The position numbers and the translations under genes were made by a program. A model generated the notes under the pieces. The model searched no databases. It saw only the letters and a list, made by a program, of their open reading frames with translations, and was not told the origin of the DNA. From NCBI RefSeq assembly GCF_014212315.1, contig NZ_JACKXE010000001.1, positions 682,001-746,000 of the forward strand: 64,000 bases of DNA. Reading direction: 5' to 3'. This document shows positions 18,049-27,381 of this stretch, piece by piece; positions within the stretch are counted from its first letter, which is position 1, and each line of letters begins with the position of its first letter. This stretch comes from Nocardioides luti. GTDB taxonomy: Bacteria; Actinomycetota; Actinomycetes; Propionibacteriales; Nocardioidaceae.

Positions 18049-19477
18049 CGCCACCCCCGGCCGGGTCGTGCGTGGCCAGCAGGTCGAGCACGCGCGGCCC
18101 GAGCTGGGTGACCGTGCCGGCGCCCAGGGTCAGGACGAGGTCGCCCGGGCGGGCGCGCCGGACCAGCTCGGCAGGAACGGCGTCGAAGTCGGGGACGAAC
18201 GCGACGCGCTCGGCGGGCAGCGGGACGGCGCCGGCGACCAGGGCGCCGGTCACCTCGGGGTCGGCGTCCTCGCGCGCGAGGTAGACGTCGAGCACCACCA
18301 CCTCGTCGGCGGCGCCCAGCGCCTCCCCCATAGCGACGCCGAAGATCCGGGTCCGCGAGACCAGGTGCGGCTGGTAGGCCACGACCACGCGACCCTCCCC
18401 CGCGACCGAGCGCGCGGCCTGCAGGTCGCCGGCGATCTCGACGGGGTGGTGGGCGTAGCTGTCGTAGACGCGGACCCCCGCGGCCTCGCCCTTGCGCTCC
18501 ATCCGGCGGCGGGTGCCGGTGAAGCCCTCGAGGCCGCGGCGCAGGCCGTCGAAGTCGTGGCCGAGCCGCAGCCCGACCGTCAGCGCGGCCAGCGCGTCGA
18601 GGACGTAGTGCCGCCCGGGGATCTGCAGCGTGAGCGTCCCGAGCTCGACGTCGCCGTCGTGCACGGTGAACCGGGAGGTCGAGCCCTCGAAGACCAGGTC
18701 GGTGGCGCGGACGTCGGCGTCGGCCGACTCCCCCACCCCCACGACCGTGAGGCCACGGCCACGGGCGTACGCCGCCAGGTCGCGCGCGCCGTCGTCGTCC
18801 ACCACGCAGACCAGCAGGCCGCCGGGATCGATCCGGTCGGCGAACTCCGCGAAGGCGGCGCGGTAGGCCTCCTCGGTGCCCCAGTTGTCGAGGTGGTCGG
18901 CCTCGACGTTGGTGACGACCGCGGCGTACGGCCGGTAGACGAGGAAGGCGCCGTCGCTCTCGTCGGCCTCGGCGACGAACAGGTCGCCGCCGCCCTCCTG
19001 GGCGTTCGTGCCGGTCTGGGCGAGGTCGCCGCCGACGGCGTACGTCGGGTCGGCGCCCGCCGCCTGGAGGGCGACCGTGAGCAGCGAGGTCGTGGTGGTC
19101 TTGCCGTGCGTGCCGGCCACGGCGACCACGCGGCGCCCGGCCATCACGGCGGCGAGGGCCGCGGAGCGCGGGAGCACGCGCAGGCCCTGTCGCACGGCCT
19201 CGACGTACTCCGGGTTGTCCTCGCGGACCGCCGTCGAGACCACGAGGGTGTCGACGTCGTGGACGTGCTCGGCCGCGTGGCCGAGGTGCACCTCGGCGCC
19301 CAGCCCGCGCAGCGCCTCGAGGGTCGGCGAGTCGGTGCCGTCGCTGCCGCTCACCGCGAGGCCGCGGGCGAGCATGATCCGGGCGATGCCGGACAGGCCC
19401 GCTCCCCCGATGCCGACGAAGTGGACGCGCCCGAGCCGGTCGGCCGGGAGGATCGTGTCGGGGACGGGGACCCTCAT
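18041..19477 (-). CDS. murC: UDP-N-acetylmuramate-L-alanine ligase
   Basis: 478-aa ATP-dependent Mur ligase that adds L-Ala to UDP-MurNAc in the cytoplasm. N-terminal Rossmann-like domain [20 protein letters not shown]-binding [10 protein letters not shown], central EADESDGAF and [11 protein letters not shown]-terminal [19 protein letters not shown] 19477 overlaps murG by four bases (ATGA), and its 3' end overlaps ftsQ. Sits between murG and ftsQ as in other actinobacterial dcw clusters. Confidence 0.97.
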   Translation of the reverse strand: MRVPVPDTILPADRLGRVHFVGIGGAGLSGIARIMLARGLAVSGSDGTDSPTLEALRGLGAEVHLGHAAEHVHDVDTLVVSTAVREDNPEYVEAVRQGLRVLPRSAALAAVMAGRRVVAVAGTHGKTTTTSLLTVALQAAGADPTYAVGGDLAQTGTNAQEGGGDLFVAEADESDGAFLVYRPYAAVVTNVEADHLDNWGTEEAYRAAFAEFADRIDPGGLLVCVVDDDGARDLAAYARGRGLTVVGVGESADADVRATDLVFEGSTSRFTVHDGDVELGTLTLQIPGRHYVLDALAALTVGLRLGHDFDGLRRGLEGFTGTRRRMERKGEAAGVRVYDSYAHHPVEIAGDLQAARSVAGEGRVVVAYQPHLVSRTRIFGVAMGEALGAADEVVVLDVYLAREDADPEVTGALVAGAVPLPAERVAFVPDFDAVPAELVRRARPGDLVLTLGAGTVTQLGPRVLDLLATHDPAGGGDA

Positions 19478-20544
19478 CGGGCGCACTCCTGGACGATCCG
19501 GGCCAGCCGCTCGTCGGCGTCGCGCGGCACCAGGGCGGCCGCGGCCGCGCCCATCTCCGCGAGGCGGTCGGTGTCGGTCACGAGGGCGGGTACCGTCGCC
19601 GCGACCCACTCCGGGGTGACGGACGCGTCGTCGACCAGCAGCGCACCACCGGCGTCGACGACGGGCCGGGCGTTGCGCTCCTGCTCGCCGTTGCCGATCG
19701 GGAGCGGGACCAGGATCGCGGGGAGTCCGGTCGCGGCGGCCTCGACCGTGCTGTTGGCCCCGGCCCGGCACAGGACGAGGTCGGCGGCGGCGTAGGCGAG
19801 GTCCATCCGGTCGACGTACTCGAGGACGACGTACGGCGCGTCCGTGGCCGCCGGCTCGGCGCCGCCGTGCTTGCCCTGGACGTGCAGCACCTGCACCCCG
19901 GCGGCCGAGAGGGCCTGGGCCGCTCCGGACACGGCGCGGTTGAGGCGGGTGGCCCCCTGGGAGCCCCCGGTGACGAGCAGCGTCGGACGGTCCGGGTCGA
20001 GCCCGAAGAAGGCCCGCGCCTCGGCCCGGCTCGCGGCGCGGTCGAGCTGGGAGATCATCCGGCGCAGCGGGAGGCCGACGTACTCGGCCCCGGGCAGCGG
20101 GGTGCCGGGGAAGCTGACCGCGACCCGCGTGGCGATCCGGGCGCCGGCCTTGTTGCCGAGGCCGGGCAGGGCGTTCTGCTCGTGGACGACGAGGGGCAGC
20201 TTGCGGCGGCGGGCGGCGAGGTACGCCGGCACGGAGACGTAGCCGCCGTACCCGACGACGACGTCGGGCCGCACGCGGTCGACGACGGCGAGCGCCTCCT
20301 TCACGGCGCCGCGCAGCCGCGCGGGGACGCGCAGCAGGTCGCCGTTGGGCCGCCGCGGCATCGGCACCGGCGGGATCAGCTCGAGCGGGTAGCCGGCGGC
20401 CGGGACCACCCGGGTCTCCAGGCCGCGCGCGGTGCCGAGGCAGGTGATCTCGACGGACGGGTCGAGCCGGCGCAGGGCGTCGGCGGTGGCGAGCAGGGGC
20501 GAGGTGTGGCCGGCGGAACCGCCGCCGGCGAGGAGAACGCGCAT
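19474..20544 (-). CDS. murG: Lipid II synthase MurG
   Basis: 356-aa GT28 glycosyltransferase that transfers GlcNAc from UDP-GlcNAc to lipid I on the inner membrane face. N-terminal acceptor-binding loop [25 protein letters not shown], donor-binding [12 protein letters not shown] and [14 protein letters not shown] are all present. The ATG at 20544 has no Shine-Dalgarno but lies 7 bases after TAGACT, suggesting an internal leaderless promoter in the dcw cluster; ftsW ends 30 bases upstream. Confidence 0.97.
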   Translation of the reverse strand: MRVLLAGGGSAGHTSPLLATADALRRLDPSVEITCLGTARGLETRVVPAAGYPLELIPPVPMPRRPNGDLLRVPARLRGAVKEALAVVDRVRPDVVVGYGGYVSVPAYLAARRRKLPLVVHEQNALPGLGNKAGARIATRVAVSFPGTPLPGAEYVGLPLRRMISQLDRAASRAEARAFFGLDPDRPTLLVTGGSQGATRLNRAVSGAAQALSAAGVQVLHVQGKHGGAEPAATDAPYVVLEYVDRMDLAYAAADLVLCRAGANSTVEAAATGLPAILVPLPIGNGEQERNARPVVDAGGALLVDDASVTPEWVAATVPALVTDTDRLAEMGAAAAALVPRDADERLARIVQECAR

Positions 20545-20551
20545 CGGAGCG

Positions 20552-20557
20552 AGTCTA
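20552..20557 (-). promoter_or_regulatory. -10 element of internal leaderless murG promoter
   Basis: TAGACT on the minus strand, 7 bases before the murG ATG and just past the ftsW stop. Same arrangement as at several other genes in this window; no clear -35. Confidence 0.45.
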
Positions 20558-20574
20558 GGGATGGCGGACCGCCC

Positions 20575-21852
20575 CTAGAGGGAGCGGCCCGACACCTTGC
20601 CGGCGGACAGGCCGGCCGAGCGGTCCCGGCGCCGCTGCGCCAGGGCCCGGGCGGCCTCGGGCTCGCGCCGCGCGAAGCCGATGACCAGCCCCAGCGCGAC
20701 GAGGGTCGGGACGAGCGAGGACCCGCCGTACGAGACGAGCGGCAGCGGGATGCCGATGACGGGCAGCAGCGCGAGCACCATGCCGACGTTGATCATCATC
20801 TGGCCGACCAGCCAGACGACGATCCCGAAGATCGTGTAGCGCACGAACGGGTCGGCGGTCTCGCGGGCGATCCGCACGGCGGCGTAGGCGATCGTGAGGA
20901 ACAGCGCGATCACCAGCAACGTGCCGACCAGCCCGAGCTCCTCGCCGAGCACGGCGAAGATGAAGTCGGTGTGCGCCTCGGGGAGGTCGCCCCACTTCTG
21001 CTGCGAGGCGCCGATCCCCTGGCCGAACCAGCCGCCGGTCGAGAGCGCGTAGAGACCGTGCGCGGGCTGCCAGCCGGTGTCGTGGAAGTCCTTGAACGGG
21101 TCGGCGAAGTTGGTGATGCGGGCGAGCCGCTCGGGGCTCGCCGCGGCCAGGAAGACCGCGACCACGCTGACGATCGAGATCGCCATCACGAAGAACCGGG
21201 CCGGCGCACCGACCACCCAGAGCATCCCGAGCAGGATCGCGAAGAGGACCAGCGCGGTGCCGAGGTCGTGGCCGAAGATGACGAGGCCGGTGGCGAGCAG
21301 GAGGCCCGGCACCACGGGCATCAGCACCTGGTGGAGGCTGCCGAGCCGGCGGTCCTTGTGCGCGTAGACGTGCGCCGCCCACAGGATCAGGGCGAGCTTG
21401 GCGATCTCGGCGGGCTGGATGACGATCGGCCCGAGCGCCACCCAGTTGCGGTTGCCGTTGATGGTCACGCCGATGAAGGCGGTGAGGAGGAGCAGCCCCA
21501 GCGAGACGAAGTAGCCCGGCCAGGCCAGGCGGCGGATCCACTGCGGCGAGAGCCGGCTGGCGACGAACGCCGCCGGCAGCCCGATGGCCACCCACATCAG
21601 CTGCCGCTCGACGACGGCGTAGCTGTTGCCGTCGTTCTTCTCGTAGCTGTAGACGCTCGACGCGCTCAGCACCATGATCACGCCGATCGTGAGCAGCAGC
21701 GCGGAGGCGCCCAGCAGGAGGTAGTACGCCGTCAGCGGGCGGTCCAGCGCCTCGCGGAGCGAGGTGTACCAGCTCGTGGCGGTGCTGCGGGTGCCGGCGG
21801 ACGCGGCGGTGCCGGCCAGCGGACGGGTGTCCTCGGGGTTCGCGGTGGTCAC
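20575..21852 (-). CDS. ftsW: SEDS peptidoglycan polymerase FtsW
   Basis: 425-aa polytopic SEDS glycosyltransferase that polymerises lipid II at the septum with FtsI. About ten transmembrane helices; family landmarks are GNRNWVALGPIVIQPAEIAK, GHDLGTALVL, the HTDFIFAVLGEELG loop with the essential Asp, and PLPLVSYGGSSL. GTG 21852 (VTTANPED) has GGGGG upstream; the 60-residue N-terminus before helix 1 is cytoplasmic and disordered. A basic C-terminal tail follows the last helix. Lies 17 bases downstream of murD. Confidence 0.96.
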   Translation of the reverse strand: MTTANPEDTRPLAGTAASAGTRSTATSWYTSLREALDRPLTAYYLLLGASALLLTIGVIMVLSASSVYSYEKNDGNSYAVVERQLMWVAIGLPAAFVASRLSPQWIRRLAWPGYFVSLGLLLLTAFIGVTINGNRNWVALGPIVIQPAEIAKLALILWAAHVYAHKDRRLGSLHQVLMPVVPGLLLATGLVIFGHDLGTALVLFAILLGMLWVVGAPARFFVMAISIVSVVAVFLAAASPERLARITNFADPFKDFHDTGWQPAHGLYALSTGGWFGQGIGASQQKWGDLPEAHTDFIFAVLGEELGLVGTLLVIALFLTIAYAAVRIARETADPFVRYTIFGIVVWLVGQMMINVGMVLALLPVIGIPLPLVSYGGSSLVPTLVALGLVIGFARREPEAARALAQRRRDRSAGLSAGKVSGRSL

Positions 21853-21869
21853 CCTCGCGCCCCCTTCCG

Positions 21870-23351
21870 TCAGTCTGTCGTCCCGGTCCTGGCCCGCACG
21901 GCGGCGGCGAAGGCGTCGCCCCGCTCGGCGTAGTTGGTGAACATGTCCATGGAGGCACATCCCGGAGCCAGGAGAACCGTGTCGCCGGGTCGGGCGAGCT
22001 GGTCCGCCGCCTCCACGACGCGCCCCATGGGGCCGTGCTCGTGACCAGTCTCGCCGTCCTCGATCGAGATGACGGGGACATCCGGCGCGTGTCGTGAAAG
22101 CGCCTCGGCGATCACCTGACGGTCGCGGCCGAGGAGCACCACGCCCCGCAGCCGGTCGCGCACGGCGAGCACGAGGTCCTCGAAGCGGGCTCCCTTGGCG
22201 AGCCCGCCCGCGACCCAGACGACGTGGTCGTAGGCCTGCAGCGAGGACTGAGCGGCGTGGGGGTTGGTGGCCTTCGAGTCGTCCACCCACGCGACGCCGT
22301 CGGCGACGGCGACCGTCGCGATCCGGTGGCCGTCCGGCTGGAAGCCGCGCAGCCCGTCGCGCACGGCGACCTGCTCCACGCCGAAGGAGCGGGCCAGCGC
22401 CGCGGCGGCCAGCGCGTTCTGGACGTTGTGCGGAGCGGCACCGCCGGGCGAGCCCAGGGCGAGGTCGGCGATCGTGCAGAGCTCGGCGGCGCTTGAGTCG
22501 CGCTGCTCGATGAAGGCCCGGTCGACCAGGATGTCCTCGACGAGGCCGAGCATCCCGACCCCGGGCATCCCCAGGGTGAAGCCGATCGCGCGGGCACCCT
22601 CCTCGACGTCGGCGTCGCGGACCAGCCGCTCGGTCTCGGCGTCGGCGACGTTGTAGACGCAGGCGCGCTGGACCCGCTCGTAGATCCGGCCCTTGTCGGC
22701 GGCGTAGTCGGCCATGGAGGCGTACCAGTCCAGGTGGTCCTCGGCGACGTTCAGGACGGCGGCGCTGTGCGCGCTCATCGAGTCCGTGTAGTGCAGCTGG
22801 AAGCTGGAGAGCTCGACCGCGAGGACGTCGTACGGCTCGGGGTCCATGACCGCCTCGACGATCGGGAGCCCGACGTTGCCGACCGCGATGCTGCGGCGCC
22901 CGGCGGCCCTCAGGATCGCGTCGAGCATCTGGACGGTCGTGGTCTTGCCGTTGGTGCCGGTGACGCACAGCCACGGGGTGTCGTGGTTCGGGTCGCGCAG
23001 CCGCCAGGCCAGCTCCACCTCGCCCCACACCGGGACGCCGCGGGCGCGGGCCTGCGCGAGCAGCGGCGCGTCGGGGCGCCAGCCCGGCGAGGTGACGAGC
23101 ACGTCGACGTCGTCGGGCAGCGTCGCGGTGGCACCGGGCTCGAGGCGGACCGTCGCGCCCAGCACCTCGAGGAGCTCGGCCTTCTCGGCCTTGTCGTCCG
23201 TGGTCGTCTCGTCGAGGGCCAGCACGCCGGCCCCGAGGTGGTTGAGGTTGTCGGCCGCGGCGAAGCCGGAGACGCCGAACCCCGCGACGACCGCGCGGAC
23301 GCCGTCCCAGGAGTCGTGCCGGCCCAGCGCCCGGACGTCGGGACCGCTCAA
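21870..23351 (-). CDS. murD: UDP-N-acetylmuramoyl-L-alanine-D-glutamate ligase
   Basis: 493-aa Mur ligase adding D-Glu. Motifs: VAGFGVSGFAAADNL, ATP-binding VTGTNGKTTTVQM, NVAEDHLDWY, DDSKATNPHAA and APGCASMDMFTNYAERG at the end. The start is best placed at TTG 23351, which overlaps the mraY stop as TTGA, in the same way the other genes of the cluster overlap as ATGA; no ATG or GTG lies nearby and GGGTGG is 8 bases upstream. An upstream in-frame codon inside mraY would add a non-homologous stretch. Confidence 0.95.
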   Translation of the reverse strand: MSGPDVRALGRHDSWDGVRAVVAGFGVSGFAAADNLNHLGAGVLALDETTTDDKAEKAELLEVLGATVRLEPGATATLPDDVDVLVTSPGWRPDAPLLAQARARGVPVWGEVELAWRLRDPNHDTPWLCVTGTNGKTTTVQMLDAILRAAGRRSIAVGNVGLPIVEAVMDPEPYDVLAVELSSFQLHYTDSMSAHSAAVLNVAEDHLDWYASMADYAADKGRIYERVQRACVYNVADAETERLVRDADVEEGARAIGFTLGMPGVGMLGLVEDILVDRAFIEQRDSSAAELCTIADLALGSPGGAAPHNVQNALAAAALARSFGVEQVAVRDGLRGFQPDGHRIATVAVADGVAWVDDSKATNPHAAQSSLQAYDHVVWVAGGLAKGARFEDLVLAVRDRLRGVVLLGRDRQVIAEALSRHAPDVPVISIEDGETGHEHGPMGRVVEAADQLARPGDTVLLAPGCASMDMFTNYAERGDAFAAAVRARTGTTD

Positions 23352-24433
23352 CTGCCGGCCACCCACTCGGCGTAGAAGACGCCGAGGCCGGTCGCGACGC
23401 ACAGGCCGGTGATGATCCAGAAGCGGATCACGACCGTGATCTGCTCCCAGCCGAGCATCTCGAAGTGGTGGTGCAGCGGGGTCATCCGGAAGACCCGCTT
23501 GCCGGTGCCCGTGAGCCGCCGGGTGATCTTGAAGGTCGTCACCTGGATCATCACCGAGAGGGTCACGGCGACGAACAGTCCGCCGAGGATGATCAGCAGC
23601 ATCTCGGTGCGGGTCAGGATCGCGAAGCCGGCCAGCGCGGCACCCAGGCTCAGCGAGCCGGTGTCACCCATGAAGATCGCGGCCGGGGAGGCGTTCCACC
23701 ACAGGAAGCCGAAGCAGGCGCCGGTGATCGCGGCGGCGATGACGGCGAGGTCCAGGGGGTCGCGCACCTCGTAGCAGGTGGGGCTCGGCGAGATCCGGCA
23801 CGACTGGTTGTTCTGCCAGATGTTCACGAGCGTGTAGGCGCCGAAGACCATCACGCAGGCACCGGTCGCGAGGCCGTCGAGCCCGTCGGTGAGGTTCACC
23901 GCGTTGCTGGTGCCGGTGATGACCAGCCAGATCAGCAGGATCACCACGACGGTCGGCAGCGCGAAGCCCTCGAAGTCGCGGATGAAGGAGATGTGGTGCG
24001 AGGCCGGGGCCCGGCCCCGGTCGTCGGCGAGGGCCGGCGAGAGCGCCAGGATCCCGAAGACGACGCCGACGACGGTCTGGCCGATCATCTTCGCCTTGCT
24101 GCGCAGGCCGAGGCTGCGCTGCTTGACGATCTTGATGAAGTCGTCGACGAAGCCCACGAGGCCCATGCCGACGAAGAGGAAGAGGAGCAGGAGCGCGGAG
24201 GCGCTCGGCATGCTCTGGGTGATCAGCTTCGCGGCGAAGTAGCCGATGACGGTCGCGGCGATGATGACGACGCCGCCCATCGTGGGCGTGCCGCGCTTGG
24301 TGTGGTGGGTGGTGGGCCCGTCGTCGCGGATCTCCTGGCCGTAGCCCCACCCGGTGAAGACGGTGATCGCGAACCGGGTCCCGATCAGGGAGATCAGCAG
24401 GGCCAGCCCTCCGCCCAGCAGCACGGCTCTCAT
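23348..24433 (-). CDS. mraY: Phospho-MurNAc-pentapeptide translocase
   Basis: 361-aa polytopic enzyme that forms lipid I from UDP-MurNAc-pentapeptide and undecaprenyl phosphate. Ten helices; active-site loops DDGPTTHHTKRGTPTMGG, VGFVDDFIKI, NLTDGLDGLATG, FMGDTGSLSLG and TPLHHHFE are all intact. The ATG at 24433 overlaps murF by four bases. A Cys-containing insertion (NNQSCRISPSPTCYEV) between helices is longer than in E. coli but common in actinobacteria. Confidence 0.98.
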   Translation of the reverse strand: MRAVLLGGGLALLISLIGTRFAITVFTGWGYGQEIRDDGPTTHHTKRGTPTMGGVVIIAATVIGYFAAKLITQSMPSASALLLLFLFVGMGLVGFVDDFIKIVKQRSLGLRSKAKMIGQTVVGVVFGILALSPALADDRGRAPASHHISFIRDFEGFALPTVVVILLIWLVITGTSNAVNLTDGLDGLATGACVMVFGAYTLVNIWQNNQSCRISPSPTCYEVRDPLDLAVIAAAITGACFGFLWWNASPAAIFMGDTGSLSLGAALAGFAILTRTEMLLIILGGLFVAVTLSVMIQVTTFKITRRLTGTGKRVFRMTPLHHHFEMLGWEQITVVIRFWIITGLCVATGLGVFYAEWVAGS

Positions 24434-25827
24434 CGCGCGGTCACCTCCCCTTCCAGCAGTACGTCGGCGATCGACTCGAGTGCGGCGCCCCGGGACGCCT
24501 TGACCAGGACGACGTCCTGCGGCGAGACATTCTCCCGCACCCAGAGCAGTGCCTCGGCACGCCCCGCCGTGACGATCGCCTCACCGGTCCAGCCCGGCTC
24601 GGCCGCGGCGCCGTCAGCGAGGCCGCGCGCGGGCTCCCCCACGACCAGCAGCACGTCGACGCCGGCGGCGGCGACGTGCCGGCCGACCTGGCGGTGCGAG
24701 TCGTCCGCGGCGTCGCCCAGCTCCTTCATCTCGCCCAGGACCGCCACCGTGCGTCGCGACGAGCGGCCGCCGATCGCCACCAGGGCGTCGACCGCCGCCA
24801 CCATCGAGGCGGGGTTCGCGTTGTAGGCGTCGTTGACCACGATCAGCCCGTCGGCGCGCTCGCGCAGGTCCATCCGCATCGGCGAGGCCGACGCGGCGGC
24901 GCTGAGCGCCGCGGCGACGTCGGGCAGCGCCAGCCCCGTGGCCAGGGCCATCGCCGCGGCCGCGGCGGCGTTGGCCACCTGGTGCCGCCCGGTCTGGGTC
25001 AGCCGGACCGGCTGCCAGTCGCCGGCGTACCCGATCTCGAAGGAGGGGCGGCCGAGGTCGTCGAGCTCGACGCCGCGCCACGCGACGTCGGGGACGGTGC
25101 CGCTGCCGGCGTCGCCGAAGGTGGAGACGGTGGCCCGGGTCCGGGCGGCCATCGGGGCGACGAGGTCGTCCCCCGCGTTGAGGACGGCGGTGCCGTCGAC
25201 CGGCAGCGCCTCGACGATCTCGCCCTTGGCGACGGCGATCGCCTCGCGGCTGCCGAACTCGCCCACGTGCGCGGTGCCGACGTTGAGGACCGCGGCGATC
25301 CGCGGCGGGGCGATGCCGCAGAGGTAGGCGATGTGGCCGATGCCGCGGGCGCCCATCTCGACGACGAGGTACGCCGTGGTCGTGTCGGCCCGGAGCACGG
25401 TGAGCGGGACCCCGAGCTCGTTGTTGTTGTTGCCGAGGGTCGCGACGGTCGGCCCGGCGGTGGCGAGGACCTGGGCGAGGTAGTCCTTGGTGCCGGTCTT
25501 GCCCTGGGAGCCGGTGAGGGCCAGGACGGTGGCGGGCAGCAGGTCGACCACGTGCCGGGCCAGCACGCCGAGCGCGGTGACCGGGTCGTCGACCAGCACG
25601 GACGGGACCCCGGTCGGGCGCGAGCCCAGCACGGCGTGGGCGCCCTCGGCGAAGTCGTGGCCGTCGACCCGCTCCCCCGCCACGGCGACGAAGAGGCCGC
25701 CGGGCACGCGCTGGCGGCTGTCGACGTACGCCGCCCCGTCGACGACGTGCGTGCGGCCGCCGTCGTCGGTGGCGTCGACCGTGCCACCGACCACCGCGGC
25801 GATCTCGGCGAGCGTCATCGCGATCAT
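24430..25827 (-). CDS. murF: UDP-MurNAc-tripeptide-D-Ala-D-Ala ligase
   Basis: 465-aa Mur ligase that adds D-Ala-D-Ala, completing the pentapeptide. ATP-binding LTGSQGKTGTKDYL, the TLGNNNNELGVPLT loop that is typical of MurF, NVGTAHVGEFGS and VVNDAYNANPASM are present. The ATG at 25827 overlaps the murE stop (ATGA); a second ATG three codons later is possible. Confidence 0.97.
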   Translation of the reverse strand: MIAMTLAEIAAVVGGTVDATDDGGRTHVVDGAAYVDSRQRVPGGLFVAVAGERVDGHDFAEGAHAVLGSRPTGVPSVLVDDPVTALGVLARHVVDLLPATVLALTGSQGKTGTKDYLAQVLATAGPTVATLGNNNNELGVPLTVLRADTTTAYLVVEMGARGIGHIAYLCGIAPPRIAAVLNVGTAHVGEFGSREAIAVAKGEIVEALPVDGTAVLNAGDDLVAPMAARTRATVSTFGDAGSGTVPDVAWRGVELDDLGRPSFEIGYAGDWQPVRLTQTGRHQVANAAAAAAMALATGLALPDVAAALSAAASASPMRMDLRERADGLIVVNDAYNANPASMVAAVDALVAIGGRSSRRTVAVLGEMKELGDAADDSHRQVGRHVAAAGVDVLLVVGEPARGLADGAAAEPGWTGEAIVTAGRAEALLWVRENVSPQDVVLVKASRGAALESIADVLLEGEVTAR

Positions 25828-27359
25828 CGGCTGCGCAGCTCCGCCCGGACGACCTCGCGGTCGTCGAAGGGGTGCACCACGCCGGCGACCGTCTGGCCGG
25901 TCTCGTGACCCTTGCCGGCGACGACCACGATGTCGCCGGGACGCGCGCGACGGACCGCCTCGCGGATCGCCGCGCGGCGGTCGCCGATCTCGAGCACCTC
26001 GGCCCGGCCGCCGGTCGCGCCGGCCAGCACGGCCGCCCGGATCGCCGCCGGATCCTCGGTGCGGGGGTTGTCGTCGGTGACGACGAGGACGTCGGCGAGC
26101 CGGGAGGCGATCTCGCCCATGATCGGGCGCTTGCCGGGGTCGCGGTCCCCCCCGGCGCCGATCACCACGATGACGGCGCCGTCGGTGAGCGGGCGCAGCG
26201 TGCGGAGCGCGGCCTCGACCGCGTCGGGCTTGTGGGCGTAGTCGACGACCACGACGAAGTCCTGTCCGGCGTCCACGCGCTCGAGGCGGCCGGGGACCCC
26301 GCCGGCGGCGGCGATCCCGTCGGCGACCCGTGCGGTGTCCACGCCGACCTCGGCGCAGGCGGCGATCGCGGCGAGGGCGTTGCCGACGTTGAAGTCGCCC
26401 GGGAGCGGGACGGCGGCGTCCACGGCGATCCCGTCGGGACCGAGCACGGTGAAGCGGGAGCCGCCGGCCTCGAGCTCGACGTCGACGGCCTGCCAGTGGG
26501 CGTCGCGGCCGGTCAGGGAGAAGGTGCGGATCGGGATCGTCGCCTCGGCGGCCAGCCGACGGCCGTGCTCGTCGTCGACGTTGACGAGCCCGAGGCGCGC
26601 GCGCTCGGGCGTGAACAGCGACGCCTTGGCGCGGTAGTAGTCCTCCACGTCGGCGTGGAAGTCCAGGTGGTCGCGGCCGAGGTTGAGGAACACCGCGACG
26701 TCGAAGACGACCCCGTCGACGCGTCCCATCACCAGCGCGTGGCTGGAGACCTCCATCGCGCAGACCGCGACCCGGCGCTCGCGCATCATCGCGAACAGCC
26801 CGTGCAGGTCGGGTGCCTCGGGGGTGGTCAGCGTGGTCCGGAGGTCGGTGCCGGCGACCCGGGTGCCGACCGTGCCGATGACGGCGGCGGGGATCCCGGC
26901 CTGCTGGAGGCCGCCCTCCGCCAGGCGGGTGGTGGTGGTCTTGCCCTGGGTCCCGGTCACGCCGATCATCCGCAGCGCCGTCGCGGGGTTGCCGTAGACG
27001 CGCGCGGCCAGCCGGCCGAGGACGGCGCGGGGTCGCGCCACGACCAGGAGGGGTACGCCGGGGGCGTCGACGGCCGCGGCACCGTCCGGGTCCGTGAGGA
27101 TCGCGACGGCGCCGGCACCGACCGCCGTGGCGGCGTACTCGATCCCGTGGACGCGGGTGCCGGGCAGGGCGGCGTACACGTCGCCGGGGAGGATCCGCTG
27201 GGAGCTCAGCGACAGGCCGGTGACGTCCGGGGCCGCCGCGAGGTCGCCGCTGGTGGTCGTGTCCGCGTCCTCGCCCTCCAGCCACGCGGCCAGGTCGGCG
27301 AGGGGCGTCGCCACGGGGCGCCGCGGGCGCGCCGACAGGAGGTTCTCGTCGCTCACCAC
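25824..27359 (-). CDS. murE: UDP-MurNAc-tripeptide synthetase, diaminopimelate type
   Basis: 511-aa Mur ligase adding the third residue. ATP motif VTGTQGKTTTTRL, NLGRDHLDFH and VDYAHKPDA are present; the TDDNPRTEDP segment carries the DNPR motif of diaminopimelate-adding enzymes, so the wall should contain DAP (LL- or meso- cannot be told). The start is one of two consecutive GTG codons (27359, 27356). There is no Shine-Dalgarno; TAGCCT lies 6 bases before the first GTG, so an internal leaderless promoter is likely. Confidence 0.97.
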   Translation of the reverse strand: MVSDENLLSARPRRPVATPLADLAAWLEGEDADTTTSGDLAAAPDVTGLSLSSQRILPGDVYAALPGTRVHGIEYAATAVGAGAVAILTDPDGAAAVDAPGVPLLVVARPRAVLGRLAARVYGNPATALRMIGVTGTQGKTTTTRLAEGGLQQAGIPAAVIGTVGTRVAGTDLRTTLTTPEAPDLHGLFAMMRERRVAVCAMEVSSHALVMGRVDGVVFDVAVFLNLGRDHLDFHADVEDYYRAKASLFTPERARLGLVNVDDEHGRRLAAEATIPIRTFSLTGRDAHWQAVDVELEAGGSRFTVLGPDGIAVDAAVPLPGDFNVGNALAAIAACAEVGVDTARVADGIAAAGGVPGRLERVDAGQDFVVVVDYAHKPDAVEAALRTLRPLTDGAVIVVIGAGGDRDPGKRPIMGEIASRLADVLVVTDDNPRTEDPAAIRAAVLAGATGGRAEVLEIGDRRAAIREAVRRARPGDIVVVAGKGHETGQTVAGVVHPFDDREVVRAELRSR

Positions 27360-27365
27360 GCGAGG

Positions 27366-27371
27366 AGGCTA
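27366..27371 (-). promoter_or_regulatory. -10 element of internal leaderless murE promoter
   Basis: TAGCCT on the minus strand, 6 bases before the first GTG of murE, in the 22-base gap after ftsI. The absence of any ribosome-binding site supports the leaderless reading. Confidence 0.45.
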
Positions 27372-27381
27372 TCGCCCGCGC

